A stretch of DNA of 64,000 bases from CAVVNN01 sp963838035 (lineage in GTDB: Bacteria > Actinomycetota > Thermoleophilia > Solirubrobacterales > 70-9), in contig CAWIPM010000008.1 in NCBI GenBank assembly GCA_963838035.1, positions 1 through 64,000 on the forward strand, in the 5' to 3' direction. Position 1 is the first letter of the stretch; every line of letters begins with the position of its first letter. This document shows, one piece after another, positions 52,553-62,308 of the stretch. The position numbers and the translations under genes are program-made. The notes beneath the pieces are model-generated. The model was not told the origin of the DNA and searched no databases. It saw only the letters and a list, made by a program, of their open reading frames with translations.

Positions 52553-53284
52553 GTGCGATCGCTGGTCTTCATCCCGGCCTGGAACGAGGAGGCGTCTGTC
52601 ACCGGCGTAATCGAGGACGTGCGCGGGGCTCTTCCCGGTGCCGACGTGCTCGTGGTGGACGACGGCTCGGCGGATGCGACCGCCGCGCGGGCGGCCGAGG
52701 CGGGCGCGCTGGTCGCCTCGCTTCCGTTCAACCAGGGACTCGGGGCGGCGCTGCAGACCGGTTACCTCTACGCCCTCCGCGAGGGCTACGACTGCTGCGC
52801 CCACCTCGACGCCGACGGGCAGCACCCGGCGGGGGAGGTTGCGCGGCTGCTGGACGAGGTCGTAGCTGGGCGCGCCGACCTGGTGATCGGGTCGCGCTAC
52901 CGCGAGCGCGGCGCGCCGGAGGAAGAGAGCGGCGACTACAAGCCGACGCTGTCACGGCGGATCGGGACCAGCGTATTCCGTTTTTTCCTCACCCTGGCGA
53001 CGCGGCAGCGCTTCACCGACACGACGAGCGGGATGCGTGCGGCGAACCGGCGCGTGATGGCGCTGTTCAGCAGGCACTACTCGCCGGACTTCGCCGAGAT
53101 CGAGTCGTTGCAGCTGGCGGTTCGGCAGGGACTGAGGGTGGAGGAGGTGCCGGTGCGGATGCTGGAGCGGGCCGGCGGCAGCTCCTTCCTGACACCGCTG
53201 CGCTCGGCCTTCTTCATCTTCAAGGGAATGATCGTGCTGTTGGTGGGGCAGTTCCGGCCGCGGCGGGTGGAGGCGGAGCGGTGA
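52553..53284 (+). CDS. Family 2 glycosyltransferase (DPM1/polyprenyl-phosphate type)
   Basis: 243 residues from GTG 52553 (TTG 52550 possible). GT-A motifs: VFIPAWNEEASVTGVIEDVR, ADVLVVDDGSADATAARAAE, the DxD in CCAHLDADGQHPAGEVARLL, and TDTTSGMRAANRRVMALFSR. It transfers a sugar to a lipid carrier or similar acceptor at the inner membrane face. Its stop overlaps the GTG of the DUF2304 gene; the two occur together in many genomes. Confidence 0.92.
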   Translation: MRSLVFIPAWNEEASVTGVIEDVRGALPGADVLVVDDGSADATAARAAEAGALVASLPFNQGLGAALQTGYLYALREGYDCCAHLDADGQHPAGEVARLLDEVVAGRADLVIGSRYRERGAPEEESGDYKPTLSRRIGTSVFRFFLTLATRQRFTDTTSGMRAANRRVMALFSRHYSPDFAEIESLQLAVRQGLRVEEVPVRMLERAGGSSFLTPLRSAFFIFKGMIVLLVGQFRPRRVEAER

Positions 53285-53691
53285 GGGGGATCGTGCTCGC
53301 ATCCCAGGACCCGAAGGTCCACCTGACGCCGCAGACGCGGATCCTGGCGGGGGCGATCGCGATCGTCTTCATGGCGATGATCCTCGAGTTGATCCGCCGC
53401 GACCGCCTGCAGGAGCGCTACAGCGTCGTCTGGTTCATCGCCGGCCTCGGGATGCTCGCCGGCGCCGCGTTCCCAGGCCTGCTGGGAACGGTCGCCGACG
53501 CGATGGGCGTGCGCGACACCAACGTCGCGCTTTTCTCGATAGTCCTCCTCCTGCTTCTCGGCCTGGCGCTCAACTTCAGCGTGATCATGTCCCGCCAGTC
53601 CGCCCAGATAACCCGGCTGGCCCAGGAGCGGGCGATTGAAAGGGCGCGGGAGCAGGCGGCGCGGGGGAGCAACGGAAGCGCGCCGGCGAAA

Positions 53692-54828
<1,137 letters not shown>

Positions 54829-54924
54829 CTTCCGCGGGTGACGTGGTGGCGGGGGTCCCCCGCGGCGCGCAGCCGCGTCCAGTGGCGAGCACCGTGGAGG
54901 TGGCAGCCGCGACAGGACCCGCGT

Positions 54925-55515
54925 TCAGGACGCACGGTCCCTGACCGCCTCCATCACCCTCTCGTGAACCGCCTCGACGGGGCCGGACCCGTCGACCACC
55001 ACGACGCGGTCCGAGGCAATCACCGCGATCTCCTCGTAGGCCTCGGCCACGGCTCGCTGGAGGTCGAGGCCCTCGGACTCGAGGCGGTCGCCGCCGTCGG
55101 CGCGGCCAAGGCCCACCTCGGGGTCGACCCGGAGCAGGATTGTGAGGTCGGGCCAGAGGCCGTCCGTGGCGGCGTCGGTGAGGGAGATGACCTCGCCGAC
55201 GCCGAGCCCGCGGGCCGCTCCCTGGTAGGCGACGCTGGAGTCGGCGAAGCGGTCGGAGACGACATCGCGGCCGGCGTCCAGGGCCGGGCGGATGACCTGG
55301 GCGGTGAGGTCGGCGCGAGCCGCGAGGAAGAGGAGCAGCTCGGCGAAGGGGTCGAGGGTGAGGGCGGGATCGGCGAGCAGATCGCGGATGCGCTCGGCGG
55401 CGTCGGTTCCGCCCGGCTCGCGGATCAGCAGCGTCTCGGGGCCGAGCGCCTCGGCCAGCAGGTGCGCCTGTGTGCTCTTGCCAGACCCGTCAACGCCCTC
55501 GAGCGAGACGAACAA
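54925..55515 (-). CDS. tmk: Thymidylate kinase
   Basis: 196 residues. P-loop VSLEGVDGSGKSTQAHLLAE, the DR motif in RDVVSDRFADSSVAYQGAAR and the base-binding LLIREPGGTDAAERIRDLLA. It phosphorylates dTMP to dTDP. It begins 11 bases after the topA stop and is followed by holB after 96 bases. Confidence 0.96.
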   Translation of the reverse strand: MFVSLEGVDGSGKSTQAHLLAEALGPETLLIREPGGTDAAERIRDLLADPALTLDPFAELLLFLAARADLTAQVIRPALDAGRDVVSDRFADSSVAYQGAARGLGVGEVISLTDAATDGLWPDLTILLRVDPEVGLGRADGGDRLESEGLDLQRAVAEAYEEIAVIASDRVVVVDGSGPVEAVHERVMEAVRDRAS

Positions 55516-55526
55516 CGCCGAGGACC

Positions 55527-57788
55527 TCAGCCTTTGGCCGCGGCTTTGGCGCGTTTGCGGCGGCGGGTGCCGGTGTCGGCTTTGGTCGCCTTGCCGTCCT
55601 CGCTGCCGTTCGGCGGCGGCTTCTCTTCCATCGCGGCCTTGGCGGCTTTGGCCGCTTCGCGCTCGGCGCGGCGTTTCTTCATCTCCTGCATCGACTCGCA
55701 GTCGTCGTTGAGGCAGAGATTCCAGGCGCGGCCGCGGAAGGGGACGACTTTGAGGCGCGGGGTCTGGTCGCAGACGCTGCAGCGCTCCTCCAGCCGGAAG
55801 ACGTCGCCGCGCTGGGGCAGCGGAAAGGTCTGGTCGCAGGAGTCCGGGTCGTCCAGGGTCCAGCCGCTGCAGCCGACGAACCGTTTGCCCGATTTTTTCG
55901 CCCGGATGATGCGCAGCATGTGGGGGGAGCCGTCCTCCTTCTTGCGGCCGGCTTCCTCGCAGGCCTTGCAGGGGCCGAGGATGCGGTCCTCGTCCATCCC
56001 CTTCCAGACCACTTTCGCCAGGTCCTCTCGACTCTCGTCGATCTCCGACCAGGTCTTGTGGAGCAGGTCGCGGCTCTCGCCGACGACGCCGTCCTTGGTC
56101 ATCTCGCCGGCGGCGATCCGGTCCATCTCCTGCTCGAGCTGGGCGGTCATCTCCGCCGTCGCCATTCGCGGCACGAATTTCTTGAAGGCCTCATACATCG
56201 CGATCCCGGTCTCCGAGGGGATCGGCGGGTTGGAGTAGACGTAGCCGCGGTCGAACAGCTTCTGGATGATGTCGGCGCGGGTCGCTTTGGTTCCCAGGCC
56301 GCGCTCCTCCATCATCTCGATCAATTTCGCCTGGGAGATGCGGGCCGGCGGCTGGGTCTCCTTGTCGACGATCCAGGGCTCGCCGTCGAGGTCGAGCTTC
56401 TGGCCCTCCGCCAGCGCTGGGATCTCCTCATCGGCGGAGCGGGCGTAGGTGTAGATGCCGGCGTAGCCGGGGTCGACGACGACCGAGCCGCGCACGAAGT
56501 AGGTCTCCGAGCCGGCCTCGATGTCGGCGCGGGTCGACTCGGTGACCATCGGCGGGCTGAAGGTGGCGAGGAAGCGGCGCACGACCAGCTCGTAGACGCG
56601 GCGCTTGGGGCCCTCGAGGGCGCCCGGGTGGATCGCCTGGGTCGGGTAGATCGGCGGGTGGTCGGTCGTCTCTTTCTTGCCCCGAGTCGCTTTCAGCTCA
56701 CCGTCGAGCAGGCCGGAGGCGGCGGAGAACTCTTTGATCCGGACCAATGAGGAGACCAGCTCGCGGACCGGCAGCGAGGCCGGGTAGACGGTGTTGTCGG
56801 TGCGCGGGTAGGAGATGAAGCCGTCCATGTAGAGGTCCTCGGCGATCCTCATCGCGCTGGCGGGGGTGATGCCGAGGCGGCTGGAGGCGTCGGTGCTGAA
56901 GGCGGTCGTGTTGTAGGGGGTCGGCGGCTTGCGGGTGTTCTTGCGGGCGGTGACCGACGTGACCGTGCCGGGGCCGGCGGTCCCGGTGAGCGCGGCGTCG
57001 GCCTCGCTCTTCTCCCAGAACTTGTCGACGGAGTGATGGGTCTCGAAGGCGCCGTCGGGGTGCTGGAACCTGGCGAACAGTTCCCAGAACGGTTTTGCGA
57101 CGTGGGCGCGGCGCTCCATCTCGCGCTCGACTACCAGCCCCAGGGTCGGGCTCTGGACGCGACCGACGGAGAGGAAGTTGGAGCCGAAGCGGCGGGTGGC
57201 GAGGGAGACTGCGCGGGTCAGGGTCGCGCCCCAGAGCAGGTCGATGTCCTGGCGGGCGGCGCCGGCATTGGCAAGCGGGTAGGAGAGCTCGTCGAGGTCG
57301 GAGAATGCGCGCTCGATCTCCTCCTTGGTGAGGGCCGAGTAGCGGGCGCGCTTGATGCGGAGCGTCCCGTCGCGAGCGCCGTCGCGAGAGCCGAGCTCGG
57401 GGTTGGCATCGAGCATCTCCTCCAGCGCCTCGAGGCCGATCAGCTCGCCCTCGCGGTCGAAGTCGGTCGCGATCACCAGCTCGTCCGCCTCCTTGGCGAC
57501 CTTCTTGATCGCCTTGACGACGTTTTTGTCGGTCGGCTCCTTGATCAGCTCGGCGTCGATCAGGTCGTGCAGGTCGGTCTTCTGCCAGTTCGAGTAGCCC
57601 TCGGGAAAGGCGGGGCCGAGCACATGGCCCTTGAGGCCGATCGTCATCTGGGCAGCGCCGCTCTCGTCAGTCCACGTGTAGTACGGGACTTTGAAGGTCT
57701 TGTCGGTGGCGGGGCCGCCCGAGCCTGCGCCGAGGATCTCGGCGATCTTCTTGGCGCTGTTGTTCTTCTCGGTGACGATGAGGCGCAT
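55527..57788 (-). CDS. topA: DNA topoisomerase I (type IA), archaeal-like
   Basis: 753 residues from ATG 57788. Toprim domain: MRLIVTEKNNSAKKIAEILG and ELVIATDFDREGELIGLEAL (acidic D-x-D-x-E). Active-site Tyr in DGFISYPRTDNTVYPASLPV. C-terminal zinc fingers: CKAC, CSGWTLDDPDSC, CSVC with a later pair, then a Lys/Ala tail. The N-terminus EKNNSAKKIAEIL and overall order look more like archaeal topoisomerase I than the usual actinobacterial TopA. It relaxes negative supercoils. Confidence 0.93.
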   Translation of the reverse strand: MRLIVTEKNNSAKKIAEILGAGSGGPATDKTFKVPYYTWTDESGAAQMTIGLKGHVLGPAFPEGYSNWQKTDLHDLIDAELIKEPTDKNVVKAIKKVAKEADELVIATDFDREGELIGLEALEEMLDANPELGSRDGARDGTLRIKRARYSALTKEEIERAFSDLDELSYPLANAGAARQDIDLLWGATLTRAVSLATRRFGSNFLSVGRVQSPTLGLVVEREMERRAHVAKPFWELFARFQHPDGAFETHHSVDKFWEKSEADAALTGTAGPGTVTSVTARKNTRKPPTPYNTTAFSTDASSRLGITPASAMRIAEDLYMDGFISYPRTDNTVYPASLPVRELVSSLVRIKEFSAASGLLDGELKATRGKKETTDHPPIYPTQAIHPGALEGPKRRVYELVVRRFLATFSPPMVTESTRADIEAGSETYFVRGSVVVDPGYAGIYTYARSADEEIPALAEGQKLDLDGEPWIVDKETQPPARISQAKLIEMMEERGLGTKATRADIIQKLFDRGYVYSNPPIPSETGIAMYEAFKKFVPRMATAEMTAQLEQEMDRIAAGEMTKDGVVGESRDLLHKTWSEIDESREDLAKVVWKGMDEDRILGPCKACEEAGRKKEDGSPHMLRIIRAKKSGKRFVGCSGWTLDDPDSCDQTFPLPQRGDVFRLEERCSVCDQTPRLKVVPFRGRAWNLCLNDDCESMQEMKKRRAEREAAKAAKAAMEEKPPPNGSEDGKATKADTGTRRRKRAKAAAKG

Positions 57789-57839
57789 GGGTCGGCGAGG
57801 GTAGCAGGGGCGTTCGGCTGCCCCGGCGGGCTCGCGCGC

Positions 57840-57860
57840 GCCGATCCCCTTAGGATCGGC
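57840..57860 (+). promoter_or_regulatory. Hairpin just upstream of the epimerase start
   Basis: GCCGATCC (57840-57847) and GGATCGGC (57853-57860) are perfect reverse complements with a 5-base loop, ending 6 bases before the GTG. In RNA it would cover the ribosome binding region; in DNA it could be an operator shared with topA. Confidence 0.5.
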
Positions 57861-57866
57861 GGCCAG

Positions 57867-58799
57867 GTGAGAGCGTTGGTCACAGGCGGAGCGGGGTTCA
57901 TCGGGTCGAACCTGGTCGACGCGCTGCTCGCGCGCGGCGACGAGGTGACGGTCGTCGACGACCTCTCCACCGGGCGGCGGCAGAACCTCGACGGGGCGCT
58001 CTCCGCCGGGGCCGCGCTGGAGGTGCTGGACATCCGCGACGGCGCCGCGTTGAGTGCGCTGGCCGAGGAAGCCCGACCGGAGGTCGTCTTCCACCTGGCG
58101 GCGCAGATCGATGTCCGCAAGTCTGTCGCAGACCCGGCCTTCGACGCCTCGATCAACGTGGGCGGGACCGCCAATGTGCTCGAGGCGGCGCGCGCGGCGG
58201 GTGTGCGGCGCTTCGTCTTCGTCTCCACCGGCGGGGCGATCTACGGCGAGGGCGAGGGAAAGGAGCTGCCGCTCGGCGAGGACGCGCCGGTTGAGCCGCT
58301 CTCCGCCTACGGCCAGAGCAAGTTCGCCGCCGAGGGGTACCTGGCGCTCTACGAGCGGCTCCACGGTCTCTCCGGTGTCGCGCTGAGGCTTGGCAACGTG
58401 TACGGGCCACGCCAGGACCCGCTCGGCGAGGCCGGAGTGATCGCGATCTTCTGCGGCAGGCTTCGGGCCGGAGAGCGGCCGACCGTGTTCGGCGACGGCA
58501 GGCAGACCCGTGACTACATATACGTGGGCGACGTGGTCACCGCGGCGCTGGCAGCGGCCGCCGCCGAGACGACCGGCCCGATCAACGTCGGCACGGGCGT
58601 CGAGACCGACGTGCTCGAGCTGGCACGGCTGCTCGCCGAGCTTGGGGACGTCGAGAGCTTCGAGCCCGACCTCGCACCTCCCCGAGCCGGTGAGGTGCAG
58701 AGGATCTCGATCGATCCCGGCCGGGCCGGGCGCGAGCTGAGCTGGAGGGCGGCGGTGGGGCTGGAAGAGGGGTTGCGCCTCACTCTCGATTCCTTGTAG
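57867..58799 (+). CDS. NAD-dependent sugar epimerase (UDP-glucose 4-epimerase-like)
   Basis: 310 residues from GTG 57867. Rossmann motif ALVTGGAGFIGSNLVDALLA, Asp in TVVDDLSTGRRQNL for NAD, catalytic Ser in FVSTGGAIYGEGEG, Tyr-x3-Lys in LSAYGQSKFAAEGYLALYER, and FGDGRQTRDYIYVGDVVTAA. Extended SDR of the GalE/RmlB group, acting on nucleotide sugars. Divergent from topA. Confidence 0.92.
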   Translation: MRALVTGGAGFIGSNLVDALLARGDEVTVVDDLSTGRRQNLDGALSAGAALEVLDIRDGAALSALAEEARPEVVFHLAAQIDVRKSVADPAFDASINVGGTANVLEAARAAGVRRFVFVSTGGAIYGEGEGKELPLGEDAPVEPLSAYGQSKFAAEGYLALYERLHGLSGVALRLGNVYGPRQDPLGEAGVIAIFCGRLRAGERPTVFGDGRQTRDYIYVGDVVTAALAAAAAETTGPINVGTGVETDVLELARLLAELGDVESFEPDLAPPRAGEVQRISIDPGRAGRELSWRAAVGLEEGLRLTLDSL

Positions 58800-58859
58800 C
58801 GCAGTGACGGGACTTCAACCGGCCCCGAGAGAAACGGATCGGGTAGGTATTTTGTCCTT

Positions 58860-59606
58860 ATGCCCGCTCAGGCCTACGCCGGCAAGGAGTGCGTCTGCCA
58901 ACTGCGGAAGGGAATCTGCGACCAGTCGTGCGTGCGCGACATGCTGGAGACCCCCTTCTACATCGCCTGCCTGAAGTTGACGGGGCGGCGCTGCCTGGTG
59001 GTCGGGGGCGGAGACGTGGGGCTGGAGAAGGTCGAGGGGCTGCTCGCCTGCGACGCTGAGGTGACGCTGATCGCCCCGGTCGCCCATCCCGAGCTGGAGG
59101 CGCTGGCGGCTCAGGGGTCGATTCGATGGGAGAAGCGTGCCTACGCCGGGGCGGCCGACCTCGAGGGCGCGTTCATGGTCATCGCCGCCACCGACGACAG
59201 CGAGGTCAACATCGGCGTCTTCGACGATGCCGAGAAGCGGGCGATGCTGGTCAACGTCGTCGACGTGCCGCCGCTTTGCAACTTCATCCTGCCGGCGATC
59301 GTGCGCAGCGGGCCGCTGGCGATCGCGATCTCGACCGCCGGCGCCTCCCCCGCCCTGGCGAAGCGGATGAAGCGGGAGATCGCTGCGCTCTTTGGCGAGG
59401 ACTACGCGCGCCTGGCGGTGATCCTCAACGACGCCCGCGGGTGGGCGAAGGGGACGCTCCCCACCTATCAGGACCGCAAGGAGTTCTTCGAGGGAATCGT
59501 CAACGGCGAACCCGACCCGGTCGAGCTGCTGCGCGGGGGCCGGGAGGACGCGGTGCTGGCGCTGATCGAGGCTGCCAAAGAGCGCGCAGCCGCCGCGCTG
59601 GCCTGA
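58860..59606 (+). CDS. Precorrin-2 dehydrogenase / siroheme synthase N-terminal type
   Basis: Up to 248 residues. The Met8/CysG-N fold is clear: FYIACLKLTGRRCLVVGGGD, VGLEKVEGLLACDAEVTLIA, FMVIAATDDSEVNIGVFDDA, NVVDVPPLCNFILPAIVRSG and ISTAGASPALAKRMKREIAA. It oxidises precorrin-2 and inserts iron for siroheme. From ATG 58860 there is a Cys-rich 27-residue head (KECVCQLRKGICDQSC); ATG 58941 would give the normal length of 221. Both are open. Confidence 0.9.
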   Translation: MPAQAYAGKECVCQLRKGICDQSCVRDMLETPFYIACLKLTGRRCLVVGGGDVGLEKVEGLLACDAEVTLIAPVAHPELEALAAQGSIRWEKRAYAGAADLEGAFMVIAATDDSEVNIGVFDDAEKRAMLVNVVDVPPLCNFILPAIVRSGPLAIAISTAGASPALAKRMKREIAALFGEDYARLAVILNDARGWAKGTLPTYQDRKEFFEGIVNGEPDPVELLRGGREDAVLALIEAAKERAAAALA

Positions 59607-59617
59607 GCCCGCCTGGA

Positions 59618-60124
59618 TCAGGCTGACGTGCCGCAGGAAGAGGCGCGAACGCTTTCGAGGGCGTCGCGGAGAGCACCGGCCTCGCGGGGGCTGAGGTTGA
59701 CGGCGAAGGTGGCCTCGATCTCGCCGGCCATGACCGGCTGCATCTCGGCGAGCATCTCCCTGCCCGCCGGGCAGAGCGCTGCGTAGCTGACACGCCGGTC
59801 CGTCTCGCAGAAGAGTCGCTCCAGAAGGCCCGCCTTGACCAGCCTGTCGACCAGCTTGGTGAGGCCGCCGCGGCTGATCACCAGAGCCTCCGCGAGATCC
59901 CCCATCTTGAGGCGCTCCTCGGGGGCGACCGCGACGGCGCTGAGGACTTCGTACCAGGAAAGTGGCGGCAGGCCTGCGGCGGTCAGGGCCTCCTGAAGCC
60001 GGCCGGCGACGGCGGCGTGGGTGCGGCAGAGGGCCGCCCACGCGTCACGGTGGGGCTGCGCCGAAGGCGCGGACATGGAGCCGTTGCGCCCGGCCTCGGC
60101 CTCGGCTGTCGCCTTCGGGGACAT
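59618..60124 (-). CDS. MarR-family transcriptional regulator
   Basis: 168 residues from ATG 60124 (ATG 60076 gives 152). The winged helix runs PPLSWYEVLSAVAVAPEERL, KMGDLAEALVISRGGLTKLV, DRLVKAGLLERLFCETDRRV, with the wing after. The helical ends form the dimer. It is divergent from the yceI gene; the AT-rich 122-base spacer with short repeats is the likely binding region. Confidence 0.93.
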   Translation of the reverse strand: MSPKATAEAEAGRNGSMSAPSAQPHRDAWAALCRTHAAVAGRLQEALTAAGLPPLSWYEVLSAVAVAPEERLKMGDLAEALVISRGGLTKLVDRLVKAGLLERLFCETDRRVSYAALCPAGREMLAEMQPVMAGEIEATFAVNLSPREAGALRDALESVRASSCGTSA

Positions 60125-60147
60125 ATCCGGATGATCGCAGATGAATG

Positions 60148-60159
60148 TTGCCTAAGCAA
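60148..60159. promoter_or_regulatory. Probable MarR operator region
   Basis: TTGC-CTAA-GCAA is a perfect inverted repeat in an AT-rich spacer between marR and yceI. Nearby TTGACTCGCAAA and two CAACTA copies (60203-60230) look like related half-sites. Position fits autoregulation and control of yceI. Confidence 0.55.
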
Positions 60160-60246
60160 TATTTGACTCGCAAAGTACCTCTGCTAGAATGATTTCTAAG
60201 TCAACTATTTATATGGCAACTACTTCACTACTTCAGGAGGAACGCG

Positions 60247-60795
60247 ATGACCACGCAGACCAAGCAGCGGATACCGGCGGGGACCTGGACGGCCGACCCG
60301 ATCCACTCCACGATCGGCTTCGCCGTCACCCACAACGGCGTCTCGACCTTCCGTAGCGGCTTCTCCGACTACGAGGCTCAACTGACCGGCGGCGAGGAGC
60401 CGCGACTGGAGGGGACCGTCGACGTCGCGAGTGTCGAGATCTCCGAGGAGCAGCTCAAGGGCCACCTCCTCTCCCCCGACTTCTTCGACGCGGAGCGCCA
60501 CCCTCGGCTCCGCTTCGGCTCGACTGAGCTGGACGTCGCCGAGGACGGCTCGGTGCGGCTGCGCGGCGAGCTGGAGATCAAGGGCGCCAAGCACGACGTC
60601 GAGGCGAGTGGCCGGTTCGCGCAGCTGGGCGCCGACCTCGGTGGCGGCGCTCGGGTCGGGCTCTCGCTGGAGGCCACGGTCGACCGGCGAAGCTTCGGGC
60701 TCGACTGGAACGCGGAGCTGCCGAGCGGCGGCGAGGTCCTCGACTACGAGGTCAGCATCGCGGTCGAGCTGGAGCTGGTCGCGGAGGCGGAGTGA
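60247..60795 (+). CDS. YceI-family lipid-binding protein
   Basis: 182 residues, no signal peptide. The YceI lipocalin-like barrel is shown by GTWTADPIHSTIGFAVTHNG, LSPDFFDAERHPRLRFGSTE and GELEIKGAKHDVEASGRF. Members bind isoprenoid or similar lipids. The ribosome binding site CAGGAGGA precedes ATG 60247. The stop overlaps the GTG of the FMN reductase gene, forming a MarR-controlled pair. Confidence 0.93.
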   Translation: MTTQTKQRIPAGTWTADPIHSTIGFAVTHNGVSTFRSGFSDYEAQLTGGEEPRLEGTVDVASVEISEEQLKGHLLSPDFFDAERHPRLRFGSTELDVAEDGSVRLRGELEIKGAKHDVEASGRFAQLGADLGGGARVGLSLEATVDRRSFGLDWNAELPSGGEVLDYEVSIAVELELVAEAE

Positions 60796-61367
60796 TCATG
60801 CGGGTCCTGGGCATATCCGGAAGCCTGCGCCGGGATTCGCTCAACGACGCCCTGCTGCGGGCGGCCGCCGAGCGGCTGCCCGCGGGGGCGGAGCTGATGA
60901 CCTTCGAGCGGCTGGCGCAGGTGCCACCGTTCAGCGAGGACGCTGAGGCGGGCCCCACCCCCGCCGCTGTGCGTGAGCTGCGCGAGACGATCCGCGGCGC
61001 CGACGCGGTCCTGATCGCGACGCCCGAGTACAACCACTCCCTCCCAGGCCAGCTCAAGAATGCGCTCGACTGGGCCTCGCGCCCGGCCGGGCAGAGCGCG
61101 CTGAACGGCAAGCCGGCGGCGGCGATCGGAGCCTCGAAGAGCATGTTCGGCGCCATCTGGGCACAGGCCGAGCTGCGCAAGGTGCTGGCCGCGATGGGCG
61201 GCCGGGTGATCGAGGCGGAGCTGCCGGTGGCGCGGGCCCACGAGCTGCTGGCTGACGGCCGCCTGGAGCTCCAACCTCCGCAGGCCGGGCAGCTCGAAGA
61301 GATCCTCTCGGAACTCGTCGCGGCAGCGGAGATCGAGCTGGCGCCGGTACTGGCCTCCGCCGCCTAA
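60792..61367 (+). CDS. NADPH-dependent FMN reductase
   Basis: 191 residues from GTG 60792 (ATG 60798 possible). The flavodoxin-like phosphate loop is RVLGISGSLRRDSLNDALLR, and ADAVLIATPEYNHSLPGQLK plus NALDWASRPAGQSALNGKPA are the diagnostic NADPH-FMN reductase motifs. It reduces flavin or quinones and azo compounds. It is cotranscribed with yceI, consistent with a MarR-controlled redox or drug response. Confidence 0.94.
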   Translation: MIMRVLGISGSLRRDSLNDALLRAAAERLPAGAELMTFERLAQVPPFSEDAEAGPTPAAVRELRETIRGADAVLIATPEYNHSLPGQLKNALDWASRPAGQSALNGKPAAAIGASKSMFGAIWAQAELRKVLAAMGGRVIEAELPVARAHELLADGRLELQPPQAGQLEEILSELVAAAEIELAPVLASAA

Positions 61368-61375
61368 CCGGACGC

Positions 61376-61420
61376 TCGCGCCCTTTTCCCCTATCGAAGT
61401 TCGCACCCTTTTCCCCCTAT
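61376..61420. repeat. Two copies of a TCGC(G/A)CCCTTTTCCCC repeat
   Basis: TCGCGCCCTTTTCCCCTAT (61376-61394) and TCGCACCCTTTTCCCCCTAT (61401-61420) are 25 bases apart, differing at one base and one extra C. They lie between the convergent ends of two genes, so they are in the 3' region of both transcripts. Confidence 0.75.
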
Positions 61421-61459
61421 TGCGGGGTCAACGGTCACGTCGAGACTCGGGGCCAGCTC

Positions 61460-62182
61460 TCAGCCTGCCGGCAGGGCGAAGAAGGCGATCGCGGCGAAGT
61501 GAGTGGCGGCGGCGGCTATCACGAGCGCGTGGAAGACCTCGTGGTAGCCGAAGACCCGGGGATTGGGATCGGGTCGCTGGGTTGCGTAGACGACCGCGCC
61601 GGCGGTGTAGAGGATTCCGCCGGCGGCAACCAGAAGCGTGCCGGCGACCCCCATGTCTACCCACAGCTCCGGAAAGGCGACGGCGGCGACCCAGCCGAGC
61701 GACATGTAGATCAGCGCCGCGACCCATTTCGGGTGGTCGATCCAGACCATCTCGACCGCGGCGCCTGCGATGGCGCCGATCCAGACGACGACGAGGATGG
61801 CGCTCGCCAGCGGGCCGTGGAGTACGAGCAGGGCGAAGGGCGTATAGGTGCCGGCGATGAGGAAGAAGATCATCGAGTGGTCGAGGCGGCGCATCCAGCG
61901 GCGCACGTCGGGGCGGGTCCAGTTGACTCGGTGGTAGAGGGCGCTGGTGCCGAGTAGGGCCGAGAGGCTGACCGCGTATACGGTGACCGCAAGAGTCGCC
62001 TTCGGGGTCTTCGCGGCGACGATCAGCGCGGCGCCGAGGAAGAGTGAGACGAAGAAGGCCCACTTGTGGGAGACGCCGCGCAGCTTCGGCTTGACCGAGG
62101 CGATCGCCTCGGATGCAACTTCCCTTGCAGCCTCAGCCCGCCCTTCCACCGCGCTGCGTGCGGCTTTCGCCCGCGTCATCAC
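61460..62182 (-). CDS. PAQR-family (hemolysin III/YqfA-like) membrane protein
   Basis: 240 residues from GTG 62182 (ATG 62179 next). Seven hydrophobic segments. Conserved PAQR residues: GTSALYHRVNWTRPDVRRWM (Ser-x3-His), LDHSMIFFLIAGTYTPFALL (Asp-His) and FGYHEVFHALVIAAAATHF (His-x3-His). These form a zinc site in the membrane. Bacterial members are called hemolysin III; they may be hydrolases acting on ceramide-like lipids or have another membrane role. Confidence 0.93.
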   Translation of the reverse strand: MMTRAKAARSAVEGRAEAAREVASEAIASVKPKLRGVSHKWAFFVSLFLGAALIVAAKTPKATLAVTVYAVSLSALLGTSALYHRVNWTRPDVRRWMRRLDHSMIFFLIAGTYTPFALLVLHGPLASAILVVVWIGAIAGAAVEMVWIDHPKWVAALIYMSLGWVAAVAFPELWVDMGVAGTLLVAAGGILYTAGAVVYATQRPDPNPRVFGYHEVFHALVIAAAATHFAAIAFFALPAG

Positions 62183-62308
62183 CTTGTCACCATAGAGGCG
62201 GAGCAGGCATTTGTCGCGTTTTGGGGCTTCTCGCCATCACGGTGCCGTCCGACCGGAAGGCGATCCTGCGAAGTTACCCCCGAAAGTCGCCCCGAGAGGA
62301 GAAGTTCG

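Noticed and set aside
62183..62308. Cobalamin riboswitch ahead of nrdJ
   Set aside because: The B12-box and its pairing partners were looked for and not found; the spacer is also too short for most members.
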